Source: Echinarachnius parma (taxonomy: Eukaryota; Echinodermata; Echinoidea; Clypeasteroida; Echinarachniidae). Taken from it: a stretch of DNA of 64,000 nucleotides. The notes under the pieces were generated by a model, which saw only the letters and a program-made list of their open reading frames with translations, did no database searches and was not told where the DNA came from. Positions 51,174 to 61,799 of this stretch are shown one piece after another (within the stretch, counting starts at the first letter, position 1; each line of letters begins with the position of its first letter). The stretch spans positions 1-64,000 of the forward strand of contig JBAMJV010003139.1 of the NCBI GenBank assembly GCA_037951105.1, given 5' to 3'. A program made the translations under genes and the position numbers.

Positions 51174-51520
51174 TCGGCCAGGGAGAACAATGTATGAGCA
51201 GAAGACTCAGCATCATTGTGTTGCAACAATATGAACAGTATGCAATCAAACGGCGTAACATCTCGGACGGAAGAAGCATCATTGTGTTGTAACAAATGGA
51301 GTAGCATATGGACAGTAAAATCAAACTTTGAATCGTCGTGGACTGGTGATGAATCATTTGTTGCTATAAACGGTGAAAGCAAACGATGTAACATCTCGGA
51401 TGATGATGATGCATCATTGTGTTGCAACAAATGGAGTAATATATAAACAGTAAAATAAAACAATGTATCTTGTTGGGAGTTAACAGTGACGATGAATCAT
51501 TTGTTGCTAAACAATGGATG
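51174..51520 (+). repeat. Tandem repeat in the RAF 3' UTR
   Basis: About three units share GCATCATTGTGTTGCAACAA, ATGGAGTARYATATRRACAGTAAAAT, ACGATGTAACATCTCGGAYG and GATGAATCATTTGTTGCT. The stretch starts right after the stop codon, so it should be in the mature mRNA. Chance ORFs here read as Cys/Asn-rich peptides. Confidence 0.8.
51454..51459 (+). promoter_or_regulatory. Candidate poly(A) signal
   Basis: AATAAA lies about 280 nt after the stop, inside the repeated 3' UTR. Others are at 52440-52445 and 56735-56740. Which one is used cannot be read from sequence. Confidence 0.3.
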
Positions 51521-51939
51521 ATCTTCTTGAACATGCACAAGATGATCGGGCAGTTGGAGAAAAAAGGGAATGACAAATTTAATGGATGGTGGTTTCTTGT
51601 GAAGATGACCGACCTTGCTGGACATACATACAAGGATAAGCTGACAAAGCTGTGATTTTAAAAATTTTGTTGATGGTGAAATGATCATAGGATGCAGGCA
51701 GGGCTTGCCCTTCACAGTTGCCCGGGGGCCATTGGCCACCAGACATGTTATTTGGCCAATAGAACGAATTAGGATACATGCACTTTGACACATAAGTCTA
51801 AGGTGTGAACATATCTGGTGTAATTTTGGCCATCTGACAGAAAAGCTTAAGACAAGAGCCTTGGGATGATGGAAGACTGGATGAACTTAAGGAATGAACA
51901 TCCTAATGGACTACAGCAAAACAGGATTGATAACTACAG

Positions 51940-52099
51940 TCACACCTGTCTATAGCAGGCAACCTGTAGTGACCTCCACGAGTGATTACCTGCAGAGGAA
52001 AACGATGTAATGGAACCTGTCTATAGAGGACACCTGATGACAGTGGCCACTTTTCTTCTTTCCCTTAGGTGGTCACTATACACAAGGTTCGACTGTATT
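51940..52099. repeat. Dispersed repeat family K, copy 2
   Basis: GTCACACCTGTCTATAGCAG...TGGAACCTGTCTATAGAGGA...AGGTGGTCACTATACACAAG, then GTTCGACTGT. The outer blocks are imperfect inverted repeats (CAGTC...CCTGT / AGGTTCGACTG). Confidence 0.6.
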
Positions 52100-52745
52100 A
52101 GTTGCTAAAATAGAGGAGTGATGCATGATTCCTATGTGATATTTTGAATTTTATGTTCCCTTTCTAACATGCAAAGTACATTATATGTGAGAGGAACGGA
52201 GTCAATTTCAAGTCAATTTCAAGTCTGATTAGAGAAAGGTGAATGAACTGTGAACGATAGCTTTAAAACGACACAAGTGGACAAGTAAGCGTCTTGCAGT
52301 GACTATCATTAAATTGTAGACTTTGCAATAATGTTGGGACAGGGTTAAAGGGATAGTAGAAATGAGAGAGGTGAAGATGAACAATGGAGCAGCAATTATT
52401 TGTTATCCACTTGGACGAGTTTCCTCATATGATATGGGGAATAAAAACAGGATACCCGAACTGTGCAACAATTTAAAGAGACGCTTGTGTGTCGGGTAAT
52501 TGAATACAAGGATTAAGAGAAAAAGGAGCAATCAATCGTTTTGGAGATTTAAATTCTTTGTCCTTTGCAAGCCGTTGGGCACATGAGGTGGTGCGTATGT
52601 CAGATTGTGTTGCCCTTGGCCACAGGTCTACTACAAGGAGTGAAGTGTAATGAAGGGGCTAGTCCTCTAGTAGTATCTGTGTGTGTTTAACTTTCCTTAT
52701 CCATAGAATGGATGGGAGGGGGTAATCAGACCCAGGACTTAACCA

Positions 52746-53125
52746 TTAAAGGGAGATATCTAATAACATTTTCAAAATCCACAAAACTCACTTAGAACTT
52801 TAGTGGTTCTCTCATACATTGTTGTATTTGTATTGCCAATAGAAAGCATGGCACTGGTTTTGGTTTTCCAAATTTCCCTTTCGTTAGAAAGATATTTATG
52901 ATTGAAGTATTCAGACTTGCAATTATCCACTGGAAAGTTATAACTGTGTACAAAGTCATTGCAACGAGTTTACCACTTTGCATTTTCGCTCATTACATGG
53001 TCGTTTGACATCAATTTGCCCTGAAATTTTCAAACATCACTCGGTGGACACATCAGATGACAGAAGTACACATTTTATCAACCCTTCGCCAGTTTTGGCA
53101 CAACAAAGTTACTAGATCCCTTTAA
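52746..53125 (-). mobile_element. MITE family A, copy 6, reversed
   Basis: TTAAAGGGAGATATCTAATA at the left and AAAGTTACTAGATCCCTTTAA at the right, with TTAA at both ends. It is more diverged than copies 3 and 4. Confidence 0.8.
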
Positions 53126-53233
53126 GCCACCATGTGTGATGTACAATGTTTAAACTTTTTGGAGAAGTGGTTGCTAGAATGGATAAGCAGCTGTTGTGCA
53201 TTGGATGTGTTATTTTTGCATATTAATATATAT

Positions 53234-53492
53234 ATGTCAAACCTGTCTTGGCAGCCAACCTGTCTATAGTGGCCACCCAAAGTGGTCCCCTACAGAGGAA
53301 AACAATGCATGGAACCTGTGTATAGAAGTTGTCTACAGTGGCCGCTTCATTTGTTTTCTACAGGTAATCACTAAATACAGGTTTGACTGTACAATGTCAT
53401 GGAACCAGTCTATAGAGGTCCCTTTTCTACAAAGGGCACTTTAATTGTTTCCCCTAAGTGGTCATTATACATAGGTTTGACTGTACATGTAC
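53234..53492. repeat. Dispersed repeat family K, copy 3
   Basis: TCAAACCTGTCTTGGCAGCC, CTATAGTGGCCACC, ATGGAACCTGTGTATAGAAG and two terminal versions of AGGTTTGACTGTAC. It appears to be an internally duplicated copy. Confidence 0.6.
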
Positions 53493-53643
53493 TGTATGCC
53501 ATGAGGAAACTACTGGAGTTATTTTTTATTTCCCCGTGTAATTGTTGGCATTTGTGTGGATCACACTAAAACACACACGTAATACTTCAGAGTGCACTAT
53601 GTATATTTTTCTGAATTCTCCCCAAATAAGTGTCAATAACATA

Positions 53644-53736
53644 TTAACCCATTCAGGACTGGTTCTGAAAATACTTTGGCTTTAGTCTATGGAGAACGCA
53701 TGTTATAGCAAAATCAATCAGTCCTCAACAGGTTAA
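53644..53736. mobile_element. MITE family G, copy 2
   Basis: TTAACCCATTCAGGACTGG to CAGTCCTCAACAGGTTAA, with TTAA ends. The interior ATAGCAAAATCARTCAGTCC is shared with 21966-22055. Confidence 0.65.
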
Positions 53737-54213
53737 GTGTAATCATGAACGAGTAGTAAATTCTTCTAGTACCTATGAATCAAGTTCATTTGGAAATAGT
53801 GCATGGAATAGAAGCATGCACCAAAATCAGATTTTGTTGAATAAATCAACTCATCCCAAACTCAATCTACTTTTTAATATCCATATTCTTAGCTCTTTCA
53901 AAAGGTCTCTTTGGTAACATATTAACTCTATTCAAGGTAACTTTATAAAGATCAAGCTTACATGTATAATCAGAGCTCATTAGAGCCGGAAGCAGTTACA
54001 TTTGATTGCTTGATGCTTATACTCAGAGCTGATCAGAGCTTGAATCATGTTTTGGTAGCCGGAAACAGTCTGTTACGTATGATTGCCTAGTATAAAGGCA
54101 AGTCAAATATGGCATGATTGAAATGGTGCTGGCCCCAAGCTTGTGCCAATTTGCAGCCCTGGGCCTATGCAAACTTGGTAATAAACAGAAGGGGGGTATT
54201 TCACAAAGATTCT

Positions 54214-54422
54214 GGGTGGAATTCACAAAGGAGGTGTGTAGGAGGTTTGTACAAACCATGGTTTTACCATGGTCTACATCTATGGAATGCTGCTCGTATA
54301 CAAATAACAAGGAGTTTACATTCTTTCTCCAGCAGTTTACAAATGGCATTCCATAGATGTAAACCATGGTCAAACCATGGTTTGTACAAACCTCCTACAA
54401 ACCTCCTTTGTGAATTCCACCC
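54214..54422. mobile_element. MITE family E, copy 2
   Basis: The ends GGGTGGAATTCACAAAGGAG and CTCCTTTGTGAATTCCACCC are inverted. The inner ATGGCATTCCATAGATGTAA, ACCATGG blocks match the family at 24029-24317. GGAGGTTTGTACAAACC is doubled inside. Confidence 0.85.
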
Positions 54423-54429
54423 TCTAAGT

Positions 54430-57420
54430 TTAACTTGGGTCAAACTTAAAATTTAAGTTTGACCTAACTATGATGGAAATCTGTAGTTAATTTGTAAAAC
54501 TGTTAAAACATTTATTTTGAAAAGGTTATATTTGTTATTATCAAGAGCCTTGAAATACTTGTATATTGTTTGCTTTTGAATAAGTTTTATTCCAAGGCTA
54601 CAAGTGCAAATGGCCTACCATAATTTTAAGTTCAAATTAGATTCAAGTACAACTTTGAATGTTTGTGGTACACCCCCCCTGGTCCGAAGTTTCTACATGT
54701 ACTTGCACAGGGTTAAAGAACCCGTTTGTTGCTTTATATATACTGTAACACTCGACATTGCTACGTGTATTTTGGGCTGGTCCCTAGTGATTATATCTGT
54801 CAATAGTATACATGTAATGTATAGTACACATGAAGAACAAATCATTTTTTGTTTGGTTAAACTGGCAAACACAGCACTTTTTCCTGCACTTGTCTGTATG
54901 TGTCTGACTATATCAAATCATGCAGTAAACGTGTTCAACCCTTCTTTAATAGCCATTAATGCAAAATTATTATGTGGAAAGGCATGTAGCCTGATGAATT
55001 TGTCTGAAAGTTTGTTTTAATCGTAATAACACAGACAGGTCTTTGATTTGATTTGATTTGATTTGGTTCATTTTATTTTCAACATAATCACATAATACAA
55101 AATTATTATACAAATAATACAAAAAGAATTACATTAATTGAATACTGTAAATAAACATGTATAACATATAGATTGATTAATATAATAAAACAATTTATAA
55201 TATTAATGGATATAATATATAATAAGCATCTTTCAAAACAGTAAAATCAACATTTTTAATTCAGAAATCACGACACTTTCCCCGTTCCCTGCAAAGATGC
55301 ATAAATTCAACTCATTATTCGGCACTAGATTTCTTTTCTGATATTAGCAAAGTCTTTTCTCGATATGATCGGTCGGCTGTGGTAAAATCAAGCTCTTTTT
55401 GGCAAACCCACAATTCAGATTTTTACACCAGTGGAAAGGACAACATGGCCTTGATACAAAACTTCAATTTTTTATGTGTGAAAATGAATACATATTTTCC
55501 ACTTCAAAGCTAAATAATAGTATTGGAAATGTCCCACACACACAAATGCTGAAATTGGCTTTAAAATGCCAACACTAGTTCCTGACAAGAGCCTGTTTTG
55601 CCAGAGTTGCGCTCATACAATATATTCATAGGAAGTGTACATTGTATGTTTTTAAATCTAAGATGTAACTTATAAAAAATACATTCTATTTCTACTTCGA
55701 TGGCACTTACTCACTTGTTTGCTTAAAAAAGAAAAAGATTTGTTGTGCCCCAACATCATAATATTTCTCAGTATCAAACCAAACGCAACTGAAATCAAAC
55801 ATTTATGATATTAGCAAGAATCAATGCTCTCTCTGAAATGCTTTAAATAAAATAATATAAATGTAACTGCCTTTAACTTTAATTTGATCAAAGGTGATAC
55901 TACTATTGTTAAATGATTAATATCTTAAATCTATTTTATTTGTATTGACATAAGGATAAAGTCGCTGAATGCTCAATTTGAGCACTTGAGCAGTAATATT
56001 TCTATCAACCGTTTGCTGATACTGATACCAAAAAGCAAGTTATTTTTAAATTTTGTTTGTACACCAGTTTATATATTTATGTTATCGAGTGTATGTGTGC
56101 ATGGCAAATGTTGGTTTGGGGGGGGGGGGGGGATGGGGGGATGATAGGACGAGAAAGCATTTAGGCCATCCAACTTGCTTTCTATTTGATTATCAATGAA
56201 TGGGATTGATATCGAAGAATATTTCAAAAACAGTAAACACAAGTTGTTTTGCTCTAGCAAGCAGACATATTAACATCGGAGTGCAAAAAAGTCGAGTGTG
56301 GGGAGGGGGGTTGATGCTACAGCCTCCCTGACAGTTTTGAAAACATGAATATTCTGTCAAAAGGCACATCAGTTTTGGCAAAATAAGTTATTTTTTTAGC
56401 AACAGGCACTTCAAATTTTGGCAAATATTCATATCTTGGGGCAACAAAAAAAGCATGATTAACTTTCTTTGGTAAAGTATTTTCTTTTTGTATTTGTCTT
56501 GCCCTTGCAAGTAAGGAAGGATGGAGTTTTGGGAAAAGACCTCGGGGGCCCCCATCCCCCGCTTCCCCACCCCCGCTTCCCCACCCCCTGACATTAATGT
56601 GCTTGTACGTCCATGCATATTCAATATTGTAGAACTACACAAATGCACCACTATTGTGCATAAATCTCTGTGTAGTTTACCTATTCTTGTCGCCATGTTT
56701 TATGTTGTATGTGTTTTTAATTTTTTATTTCAGAAATAAATGTCAAATGATTTACTATACCCTAAAGACTTTGCATGATGTGGAGAGAGATTCACGTCGT
56801 CTATCTATAAACATATATGAATAAATATAAATATATATATATTTGTACTTGTGTTGTATTACATGCACCATTGAGAATGTAAATCTTATAGAAGACAGAT
56901 ATTTTCTATTTAATTATTAAAGAATGATGACTATGTCGACCGTTATATATGTGTATAATGACAAACCATGTGAATTTGACAAATTATTGAATGATAAAAA
57001 AGTTCTAGTATTTCAGAGCAAAGCAAGCAGTGTGTGTATAATATTGCTATATTACTTAAAATACTTATTATGTGCTCTGTACAGTATCATTTTGTAGAAC
57101 AAAGAAATCTACTTTAAAAAACCAACCGTTGATTTTTTCTGTGTTTATGTCATGTATACTTTGTAAAAATATCATGAAGAGAATTATTATGGGATGGGAT
57201 GGATCGCCTTCTTTTGTATGATTATAACAATGTCAGCAATTTGTTTTATTGCTCTGACTTCTGAAGAGTAAAAAAGAAATGTAAAGTTTATAACGCAAGT
57301 ATTTTGTCAAGGTGGACTTTGATTTTGCAAATTAAATTCTCTTGAAATGTACATGAATGAATTCTCTGTACTTCTTAAATTCACATTTGTAATCTTTCCC
57401 AAATACTGGAATATTCACAA

Positions 57421-57452
<32 letters not shown>

Positions 57453-58260
57453 TCCCGAAAGTATGAGTGTGCATGTTACCAAAAATATGAACATTCTTTG
57501 CCATTTGAATCCTTCAAATATTTATGTTCTCACTATTTTGAGTACTGCTTATGTGGGGCATTTCCACCCCTACAAGTCAAGGGGTTAACTGCATATGGGG
57601 CGTTTCCCAGTACTGTTATTAGGCTTTTACAAAGATGCATTGATTATTACTGTGACAAGCAAACATATTGTTGAAATCTGTCAAATTATAAACCTGGCAT
57701 GAGGTCAAACAATGTGTTTCTTGTTGAAGGCTTCTTTGGAGAAAAAAAACAAACACTCAGATAAGATGTTAAATGGAGGTCCCGAACAGAAAAAAATATC
57801 CTGATTCGCTTTTCTGAAAGAGCAGGGTGAACACATATGACTTTATTTGAATTTAATTCAAGAGAACTCTAGAAAGACACATATGACATAGATTCGACCG
57901 ATTTGGAATTCCTACTCGACTGAGACAGTTGCCCGAACAATGGGTCAGCGTGTGGGCGGGGCCTTATAGTGACATAATGCCCGTACCAGTCCACTAGCAA
58001 AAAGTCCCTATTCTTTAAAATTTTGAACATGTTCAATGATGGCGTCCCAAAATTTAAATACGTGTCTTTCTAGCATACTAATTGAATTGCTTTATCTGTG
58101 GATGGATGGATTTTGATCACACCTTTTTTAATTAATGTGTTCTTGAAATTCCTCTTGCCTTGCAAAAAGGTAAGAGGAATTGCAAAAACAAAACAAAAAA
58201 GCTTTACCATCCCTTCAAGCAATGGTCTACATTAACATGGAAGTGAACATACTCAAATTG
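54430..58260 (+). other. Downstream region, no gene recognised
   Basis: A 138-codon ORF at 54604-55020 has no family I recognise. A minus-strand LINE tail lies at about 55045-55100 (GATTTGATTTGATTTGATTT on plus, i.e. (AAATC)n at a 3' end). (GT)n is at 57420-57448. An inverted pair CTAGAAAGACAC / GTGTCTTTCTAG at 57870-58074 may bound a small MITE. AATAAA at 56735 could end a long RAF 3' UTR. Confidence 0.5.
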
Positions 58261-58264
58261 TCTC

Positions 58265-58500
58265 ACCTCACATACCCTGTGGTCTAACAGTCTGTAGGGG
58301 CGCCACCGGTGGCTTGGACACAGATTCCTCCATCCTTCTCAGAGCGTCGCTCATCTTCAAGCCTGTCCATTCAGTGATGCTGTCCTCTCATCTCTTCCTC
58401 ATTCCGTCTTATTTTCTCCCTCCTTGGACTGTACCCTGTAGAACTGTCTTGGCAAGTCCTGAGGAACTTCAGATGTGGCCATGCCATTTTAGACTGCATT
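58265..58500 (-). pseudogene. Relic of a non-LTR reverse-transcriptase C-terminus
   Basis: On the minus strand, from 58493 downwards, one frame reads KWHGHI, GLAKTVLQGTVQGGRK, then ...EDSITEWTGLKMSDALRRME, with several stops. The order GLAKT-LQGTV-GGR-EWTGL is the conserved tail of a very widespread invertebrate and fish LINE RT family. No upstream RT domain is recognisable. It is dead. Confidence 0.65.
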
Positions 58501-58919
58501 CAGGGTTCATGACTCGCGCACATAAAGAAAATATTGAAGTTGTCGGTACGCCCATAAGTCTGAACTTGGAATTCATTGAGATGTTCCTGTAACACCAAAT
58601 TGATTCAACTTTGAAAGTGTTATTACAGTATGTGCAATCATGGATAATGGATATTTCTGGAGTATTTGAAGCTTTTGACGGTTTCAAGTTCCTCTGTATT
58701 CCATGTATTTGTTGTTGTATTTCCATGTTGATGCCCTTCGAGTTGTTAGTCATTATTTAGCTCCTTTCTACATTGATCTCTTTGCCATGCAAATTGTTTG
58801 CATATCCCAATAACACAAGCTGTTCAGGCAACATGAAAGCTTGCCAGAGCTTTGCCTTCCTGGCATAGCATCAACTATTATATGCAAGGTGGATTCCAAG
58901 AACTATGTTTAATTAGTAA

Positions 58920-59095
58920 GGGACTGAATTAGTTGTTCCCTACTAGATTGTGCAGTTCCCATTGAGTTAATACAGGGGGCCCACTAGGTGCCTGTTTTTA
59001 TGCAATGTGTTAACCTGTTCCCGACTAGATTGAGCAATCTGCATGGAGTCAATACAGGCCCCACCAGATTCATGTAAGCAATATGGGTTAATGAA
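58920..59095 (+). repeat. Relatives of the 37548 minisatellite
   Basis: TTAATACAGGGGGCCCACTA, GGTGCCTGTTTTTATGCAAT, GTGTTAACCTGTTCCC and GTCAATACAGGCCCCACCAG resemble the 76-bp unit at 37548-37772. There are two to three decayed units. Confidence 0.55.
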
Positions 59096-59394
59096 TAGCT
59101 TGTCTTCTGGTTGGGAAAGGCCATGCATACATTTGAATATATTTAGTCAACCAATCTATTGTATGATTTGGGAGGAAACAGGTTTCATTGATTTGAAACT
59201 CTCAATGGATAGAATGTTTGGTGTAAAGGATTTCCTGACACCTGTGAGTGTTTCAGGAACAAAGTACATGTATATTGATAAAATACATTCAAAACATTCA
59301 CAGCACAAAGCTATAGAGCCTGGCAATGTGAAACATGCAGAACATTCATTCACCCGTAGAACAATACATGTAGATGTTTCCTACTGAATTCAAA

Positions 59395-60846
59395 TAGACC
59401 GGCAGCTCAGAGGTCTTTTGTGCATCGAAAAGCGTACTGATTGATGAACATATGAATATTTAGAGGAGAATGTAACAAAACCAAAAATATGAGTCTCCTG
59501 GGCTGTACCCGGTGGTAAATGTGTCCTTTGCGCCTCCAAAGTTTGGCCCCTGGGGTTTGTGCGATGCTTCTATTTTGTTGTGAAGTACCGTGTTTTACAT
59601 CGCTACCTTCGGGACAAGCGAGACAATTACAAAAGGATCAGTGGTCCGTATCAGGCCTTCATCAGAAAATTTTACGTTGGCCGTTTTAAAAGACGAAATA
59701 CACGTCGATGAATTGGGGATTATATCCGGAACTTCTTGTAACTTAACAAATATGTCTTACAGATTATAGAATACATATTAATAGCACGTTAGAATATGCC
59801 AAAGGTCATATAAATACATTTGAATGAACCCCATCACCAAATCAAAATCAGACATGGCTTCCACTTACGAATGAATTTCACACATTAAAACAACACCCTT
59901 GTATAAGGATGAAAACTAAAGTAAATAGCCGAATGCAGAGGAACCAATATATGAGCGCATGGCATAGCGTCGGAGGGGGGGGGGGGGGGGGGGGTGACAA
60001 ATGTGGTGACAATAGAGAATGTATCAATAGAGCCTTTACTCTGTGCAGTCATGTTCAGAGTGGCATATGGTTGTCATGGGATTTCTTTTGTTCTCTTTCA
60101 TGAAAACAATTTACAACCATCACATCAAGGAATTACTAATCGATGTAACAAGAATAACTATCCATGCCAGTAACCATTCAGTCCTTTCAATTCGATGAAT
60201 ACACGTCTTTCTCACTTGACCGTAGTATTGCACATGCGCAAACGTAACTGTGAACTGGTAGTATTTGCCTCTACATGCAGATTGGATGCCAATACACACA
60301 TGATTGCCCTTTGTCTGACTTTGTGCAGCGATTTGTTTTCACTCTATGTACATGAAGTAGGGAAATGTGGAAGCTCCGCTTTTTAAAACGTAACTTTTGC
60401 GAGTCGATTTTCTATATTTAGAGGCATCTGCAGGGTAATGTAACGGATGACATTTGTATCCAATATGTATTCTGCAATCTGTAAGACATATTTGTTAAGT
60501 TGCAATAGGTTTCGGGTATAATCCCCAATTCATCGACGTGTATTTCGTCTTTTAAAACGGCCAACGTAAAATTTTCTGATGAAGGCCTGATACGGACCAC
60601 TGATCCTTTTGTAATTTTCTCGCTTGTCCCGAAGGTAGCGATGTAAAACACGGTACTTCACAACAAAATAGAAGCATCGCACAAACCCCAGGGGCCAAAC
60701 TTTGGAGGCGCAAAGGACACATTTACCACCGGGTACAGCCCAGGAGACTCATATTTTTGGTTTTATTTCATTCTCCTCTAAATATTCATATGTTCAACAA
60801 TCAGTACGCTTTTCGATGCACAAAAGACCTCTGAGCTGCCGGTCTA
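59395..60846. mobile_element. Long-TIR transposon, non-autonomous
   Basis: The terminal inverted repeats are about 385 bp each (59395-59780 and 60462-60846), starting TAGACCGGCAGCTCAGAGGT, and nearly identical. The 680-bp centre has no transposase. Comparison with a near-empty copy at 61130-61180 indicates a 3-bp AAA target duplication. A G tract of about 22 bases is at 59976-59994. Confidence 0.9.
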
Positions 60847-61180
60847 AAATCGTGTGCAAACCTTAACAAAAGGTTAAGCTCTTAAAGGGTACCACCACCC
60901 AAACATAATATTCTTATTATAGAAAGGTAACATCTTTAGTATTCCATTCCTTCAGTAAGTTCACAAAAATATGTTTTCAGAAAAAAATATATAATTGGAA
61001 AACGCATCACCATTCTCAACCATGCGTTCATACGGTCTGAATGCGAAGACTATATGTGCGGAGAGCCAGAGCGCTCTGTATCTGTACATATTATGTTTGG
61101 GTGGTGGTACCCTTTAAGAGCTTAACCTTTTGTTAAGGTTTGCACACGATTTTAATTCAGTAGGAAACATCTACATGAAT
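60847..61180. repeat. Second palindrome next to the long-TIR element
   Basis: AAATCGTGTGCAAACCTTAA, CAAAAGGTTAAGCTCTTAAA, GGGTACCACCACCCAAACAT at 60847-60906 recurs inverted at 61091-61152. Beyond it, TTCAGTAGGAAACATCTACA at 61157-61176 is the inverse of 59370-59388, left of the long-TIR element. A 60-bp locus plus flank was therefore copied in inverted orientation. Confidence 0.85.
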
Positions 61181-61404
61181 CATCCGGGATTCTATTGACG
61201 TACGCGTGAAAGCATTGGCGTACTCGCAAATGCTTGGCCCGTATGGAACCAGGAAATAGCTGTGGTTCCGCAAGTGGTGGAAATTAATTGCTTTGTTTAT
61301 GAATTACACAACCCTTTGCAAAATGTTGGGTATCTATTTGATATCACAAAACGGTACCAAAACATATAATAATGTGTTGTCCTTTGCCTGGTGGTCCCCT
61401 TTAA
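60882..61404 (+). mobile_element. MITE family C, copy 2, internally disrupted
   Basis: TTAAAGGGTACCACCACCCA to GGTGGTCCCCTTTAA, homologous to 13014-13417 except for a foreign block at about 61070-61199. That block contains the inverted copy described for 60847-61180. Confidence 0.8.
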
Positions 61405-61599
61405 TGATGACCAGAAGGCATGTCCCATGTTTGTTTGCTTTCTATGGAACACATTTTTGCAAATGTGCATGGCAATAGAGATTGACCAAAACAAGCAACA
61501 TGTCCAGAAATGAATTAGCTGCATGTTTTATATTGCTAGAACAATGCACTGCATGTGCATTGGGGGGGCGAGCAATGTGTTTTTGGATGGAATCGGCGC

Positions 61600-61675
61600 G
61601 CCTGACCACAGGCACACGCACACGCACACATATGCACATGCACACATATGCACACGCACATGCACACGCACATTC
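61600..61675 (+). repeat. CACACG/CACATG microsatellite
   Basis: Alternating purine-pyrimidine repeats of CACACGCACA and CACATATGCA type, a possible Z-DNA former. Confidence 0.8.
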
Positions 61676-61796
61676 TTGTAAGGGCCTTCAAACAGGGATA
61701 TGGTTGTTCAGATATTGGGATGTGCCCGTTTTCATAGCCCCTGATTGAAGGTTTGTTTTATACCAGTGTGTATCTCTGATTGAAGGCCCTTACAGG
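61676..61796. repeat. Hairpin with TAAGGGCCTTCAA arms
   Basis: CTTGTAAGGGCCTTCAA pairs with TTGAAGGCCCTTACAGG across about 85 bp. 'GATTGAAGG' is doubled inside. Confidence 0.55.
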
Positions 61797-61799
61797 AAC

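Noticed and set aside
51216..51463. Overlapping ORFs just after the RAF stop (both strands)
   Set aside because: They follow the tandem repeat of the 3' UTR, and repeated CCNKWS-like peptides reflect the repeat unit.
54604..55020. 138-codon plus-strand ORF downstream of RAF
   Set aside because: No recognisable domain, no splice context, irregular composition, and overlaps repeat-rich intergenic DNA. Length is within chance for this AT-rich sequence.
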